Positions 59,086 through 64,000 of a stretch of DNA of 64,000 nt are shown one piece after another. A model generated the notes under the pieces. The model worked only from the letters and a program-made list of their open reading frames with translations, had not been told where the DNA came from and did not search any database. Source of the stretch: Paramacrobiotus metropolitanus (taxonomy: Eukaryota > Tardigrada > Eutardigrada > Parachela > Macrobiotidae); NCBI RefSeq assembly GCF_019649055.1, contig NW_026570225.1:1984001-2048000 (forward strand), in the 5' to 3' direction. The first letter of the stretch is position 1. Every line of letters begins with the position of its first letter. The position numbers and the translations under genes were made by a program.

Positions 59086-62000
59086 ATATGCAGTTCGATC
59101 AGATCATAACGATGTCGACTATATTCTTCTGAGTTGTACTCGCATGGAAGGAAACAGGTTAATCGGCCGTCCAGCTGCACTATGCTGTTGCTTTAAACGC
59201 TTTTTAATTATTTACAATCGCTATCCCGCTCACGGAGATCTGCTAGCCGGATGATTATAGCTGTCTGGGGTGCCGTTCGATCGCCTTCGCATCTCCAACG
59301 CAACATCTTTCCCAATTTAATTCCATTATACCTGTGTTGATCATTCGATTATGCTGCCTAGTAAAATCACTGCCATTAAGTTAAACGATCAAGCGTTTAT
59401 TTACTGTGCTTATAATGCGACAATGTACGAGTTTATTGGTTTATGTTTATATTGATACGTTGCATGACTTACTATCGAATCAAACGATTTTGGGTACATC
59501 ACGCACTCAACTGGAGGTTCGTGTGGCAAGGTTTGAAAGTGGATACGTATTGGAACAGTGTTTCCGATTCTTCCTGTTTGATGATTGTGATATGGATGGA
59601 GGATGCTGTGATGAAGATTCCCAGATTGCGCAGGCTGAGGAATGAATGTGATGGATGTGTCTTTCCGGTGGAACATGTCTTTGCAAGTTGGAACTTGACG
59701 TCGGGTGGCGTTCTTTTTTACGTTCCGGATTACACGGGTTACCGTTGGGACTGATAATGAAACGCAAGCGCTAAGCAATAATCACTCATTTTCATGCTTC
59801 ATCCTTACATTAATTTTGTGGCGTTGCTTGATAGTTATAACTTAAGTTTGTTAGTTGACTTAGTTCCATGTGACTAAGGATGCGAGTAAACGTTTTTTTT
59901 TGTTATGTTACCGTTACGACCGAGTACTATAAAATTTTATGGTATAAATGTGTTCGTGCAACGGGCGGTGCTCGCTGTACAACAAGGGCATATGACAATA
60001 TTACATGTTGCAGTCCATAAATAGCATAATATAAGAGCGAGTGAAATAACAAGGGGAAAAGATTATGACAAGCTAAATCATGGATCAATAATTAAAAGGT
60101 TCTAGGAATATAGGTACCCTATGTACACAAGAAACAAGGGGCCAACTTAGGATGATGGGCGTTCATTTGGCTACCACTACAATTACTGTACAATACATTG
60201 GTGGCACCGATGTTAACGGCTGACCAGTGAGACACGTTCACAATTTCGCCGCCACCGGAAACTCAAGCCTTGAGAACATAATTTTGTATAAAAAGCATGC
60301 ACAACAACAAGTCAAGAACAAATCTGTAGATCAGTAAACCCACCCCCGCAGACCCGCACAAGTATATTTGGCGGTCGAAATTTCGGGTCTAAAACTTTTT
60401 CAATATAATTACATATATTTCCCTTCCAGCTTCCGATACAGGCATACAGATAATGTAAACACTGCGTATACAGAGTACGTGATGTAGGTGATGTTCGCTT
60501 CAATCGATTGTCCTCTCGGTTTGGAAACGAAATCACTCGCAAATCATGTATCAGCTCTATTTTATTTCAGCTGTGCATGAATAGCTTAGTGACCTTAGTC
60601 TATGGCAAACAAAAGATCACAATGATTAAGCGCCCTGAAACCGGCGATATACGGTAATTGTAATTATTCCTTTTACGTCGTCTATCAGCAATGTGCGTCT
60701 GCTAGATGAGAGACTGCGCGTGTTCATGCCTCGAATCGGATTGCGCAGACAGACTAATTGTAACCTTGATCACGTCGTCGAAGCGTGATCCGGTATCGCA
60801 TTCGTACGGTGAAAGCAGAGCGTGATTATCGGATTCCCACGCATTAATTTTGCCAGCTGTGTATTAAATGTTTTCCCTCTCGCAGTCTTACAGTACAAAT
60901 CGCCAGAATGTCTAACAGGTATAAGTGCAACCGTACTCAAATGCCGGAAGGCCCGCACCATTCGCAGTGTAATTCTTGTAGGGACGGTATAGAGTGTTTA
61001 CCAAATATGTCTGAACGTTGGATCTAATTGTGACTATCTGCACTAGTTAAAAGTCAGCTTTCGCAGTTTTCCTGTTTTGAAAACGAAATAGGCAATAAAA
61101 TTTTTTTCGGTATTGAAAAAGGAAAAACAGCTAAATTAAACAGTATTCACACTATGCGAATTGCTTCTGTACTAATAATTACTGCCAAAAATAGATCTTT
61201 AATTAGGCTGTTTTCGTATTGCTTCGCTACTTTCCATATACTCATCCATGCCAAGATTGCATCCTGTAATCCACACAATATGCAAGATCTAGAATTTTCA
61301 TTGGTTTCTTGGGAGTAAGTATCTATCCGTTGCCGTAGGACCTGATGCACCACCGCATGATGGCACCATATTGTAAACCGATTCACCTCGGTAATACGTA
61401 TAGTCCGTAAGTATACAAGTAATGGTGATTTCAAACGGCAAACTCGAATTGGAGACACGAAGCACAATTGCGTAATACAATATTATTGTCAAATTACAGG
61501 AAACAAAAACCATACAAAAACGATCAATAAGGACAGAAAAATTTGGTCCCTTGCTGGTAGCTGAGCAACACAGCCGGCATGGTCTGGGTTATCTGCTCAA
61601 CAAATACTCGTACCGTAAGTACTGACGAAATCACTGGAAAGTTGCTGATAAAAAGCGATCGATAAATTAGATTGTCATATGTGTCTAAAGCGATTACAAG
61701 CGTTTCCGTTCGTTCCGGAACACTGGCTAGTCTCGACCAGCTTTACAGTTTACAGATATATTGTACAGTATTAAAGATAACGAAATACAATAAACTACTG
61801 CTACAAAGAATCCGAGCACGTGCTTTTTTACATTAAATTTTCTGGACGCTGGAATATTTTCTTCATGCTTCGCTAGGTACTATGAAGTCTGCAAATCTGC
61901 AACGATTGCTTGCTTTAACGAAAGATGTTAGAAAACTTACACGAGATTTTTAATTACTGTACTTGTGTCAGACATTTAATCTGCTTTCGCAATATCCCAG

Positions 62001-64000
62001 GGATTCAATTTCTCACATTTATTTACCACATTCTCTATCCATGTTTTCGTCGAATATGTAATGTTTCCCAGACCCCTTGACACCGTAGCGAAAATGATCT
62101 CAAGCGATACGTATAATCGATATTTTTTATGCTGTGGTACCCGCAACTGAAGTGTCAGACGAAATGTCTAGTCTGCTCACAAAGATAGGGGTAAACTTCT
62201 GCGAAATTTACTTGTAGTTATTGAGCCACCTGCGGAAAGCTGCCAACATTTGTGCATATCGATCGGGGTTGACTATAATATGTTCAGCGCAGACTGTTTG
62301 AAAGTGGAAACCATACAGGAAACGCGCAAGGTATGAGTTTTTCAATTGCTACTACGTAACGCACTCCAACAACGCAGACGGGAAAATGCGCATCAATTTA
62401 CAGCATTCCAGGGAAACCAGCGATTAGCCGTAGCAGCTGCCATGCGTTTATGCTCAACAACTTATTATTGACATTTTCATGTTTCGCCAAAACCAGTATA
62501 TGCTTTGCGGGCAGCCGGTAGAAGATGCGGTGAATCCGGCTGTGTATGCCCTTTTTCCATACATAGTCAATAAGTGGTGTCTATCGGAGGCCGGGATCCG
62601 TTCCAGGAGACTGGTTATTGCAATGCATTATTGAATACGCACAGGATTGCATTATTGAATACGCACAGGGAAGTATTTCCAAAGAACTGTTCAAACTAAA
62701 CAGTATCTTGTTGCTTTGCATATACGCTTACGCGGTAGATGTCTCTTCCCAAGTACTAGCAGTGCTGGATCCCGGATGCAGTAAATCAATTCTAATATGT
62801 GGAACTGGCCGTACTGCGAAAACTTCCCGATCGTGTTGTTTGATGACCGAATCATACGACGCCACCAGAATCCACAACTTTTATCATTTACACAGTTAAA
62901 CAGTTGTCCCAAGCATTAGGGTAGTACTGAAATTTTAAAATGTGCAAATTGCAGTGTATACTGCGTATTTTGTATTTATATAAACTCCAATATTTAATAT
63001 GTGCAATTGTCGAACCAAACGTCAAGTATAGTTACTGTAATCACTTTGTGTTTAACTGTACTTATAAAATTATAAGAGGTTAACAAGAACCAGTAAATTA
63101 TAAGAACATAATTAAGATCCATGTTTACGCTTACCTGTTGTTACAGTTGTAGTATTTGTGCTTGTTACTTGTACAGCATCCATAAGTACAGTATCACTGC
63201 ACTCGCATTTTGTTGTTATGCGTTTTGATACTGCAACGGTTGGCAATGGGGGGTGTGGAAGGGTGTTTTACATTTGCGAATAAATTTTTACATTCTCTAA
63301 TCAACCTTACAAGGTCCGAATACAACCTTAATAAACTTTCATTTTTGAATGTCGTCGGTACTTACCGGCACGAAAACAAATAATTCTACAGAATAGTAGC
63401 AAATGAAACAATATTGATAATCGAAATTATTCGGAAACATTGTGATAGTTAATTGCTATCAGGGCGCAGGTTGTTTACGGTGGGAGACGTTTGCGCTGTT
63501 TTTTGTTGTTTCCATAGTATGACTCTTTGACGGTGAGACTTTTAAATTCTAAGTATGTGTTTGTGCGATGTAAACAAATATTTACAGTACAGTAACCGAT
63601 GCTTCTTTTTACGTATCCATCGCAATCACCGGCTGACAGATACGAAACAGCTACCGTAGAGACTCAGTTTTTTAGTTAGGCCGTATTCAATGAGTGATCG
63701 CTCACCTTTTATGCCAGTACCGGTACGACATGAAGTCATTTTGCCAACAAGATTTGTTCGAGGCTCAAAAATAAATAAGACTTTTCCCGGAAATGCGTCT
63801 GGACTGCACTCCATTTAAATAAACTGTACGACATAATGTACGCCAAGGGTGTGGTAGTCTACTGACGTCTTAACGGATGTTCAGAGTAGTCCCCATCGGG
63901 TTTGACGGACCACATGTCATTTCCCACGGTGATTACTGTACATGCTCGTTACAATTGTCTTTTGTAAATTTTCTATTTTGTCTATGGAGAAATTGGTTAA
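59086..64000. other. 3' flank, no gene recognised
   Basis: Contains the 3' UTR of the zinc-finger gene and a long AT-rich spacer. No exon or RNA gene could be supported. A 23-bp tandem duplication (gcattattgaatacgcacag) occurs at about 62622-62669. Confidence 0.5.

Overview
The window is animal nuclear DNA. Genes are split into many short exons, with introns often only 55-200 bp and plain GT-AG borders. The recognisable genes are bilaterian: mitochondrial CLPX, the mRNA-decay endonuclease SMG6, DNA topoisomerase II, a secreted von Willebrand C (VWC) protein and a Rotund/Squeeze-type zinc-finger factor. The last two types are best known from arthropods, and the compact introns would fit a small-genome ecdysozoan such as a mite or tardigrade. 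I cannot name the species.

Layout. Positions 1-1279 (minus strand) hold the 5' part of CLPX; its 3' part lies off the left edge. It is divergent from SMG6 (2787-10604, 19 exons, 1476 aa). A decayed pogo/Tigger transposon (12534-15152) follows, itself interrupted by a hAT-type MITE. TOP2 (17028-24371, 24 exons, 1512 aa) has a pair of inverted CCAAT boxes about 1 kb upstream. After 4.6 kb without a gene comes a secreted VWC protein (29029-35298, 15 exons, about 1509 aa), perhaps tenectin-like, with ten copies of a short acidic motif. Positions 36.6-56.1 kb are a repeat island. The zinc-finger gene (57236-59085, 3 exons, 388 aa) closes the gene content, and the last 4.9 kb show no gene I can support.

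The exon models for SMG6, TOP2 and the zinc-finger gene each sum to a multiple of three, keep splice phase throughout and match family landmarks, so they are firm. The VWC gene needs one base of correction in its penultimate exon.

The repeat island is the least explained part. It contains two foldback-like elements whose inverted arms carry short tandem arrays pointing opposite ways, a hAT MITE nested in a larger inverted-repeat element, a perfect-looking hairpin MITE, and a 51-bp minisatellite present in opposite orientation 11 kb apart. A 9-bp repeat with a TTAGG core occurs at three places, and a degenerate array of about four 0.9-1.4 kb units lies at 52.2-56.1 kb. The genes do not form a shared pathway; their proximity looks incidental apart from the divergent CLPX/SMG6 pair.
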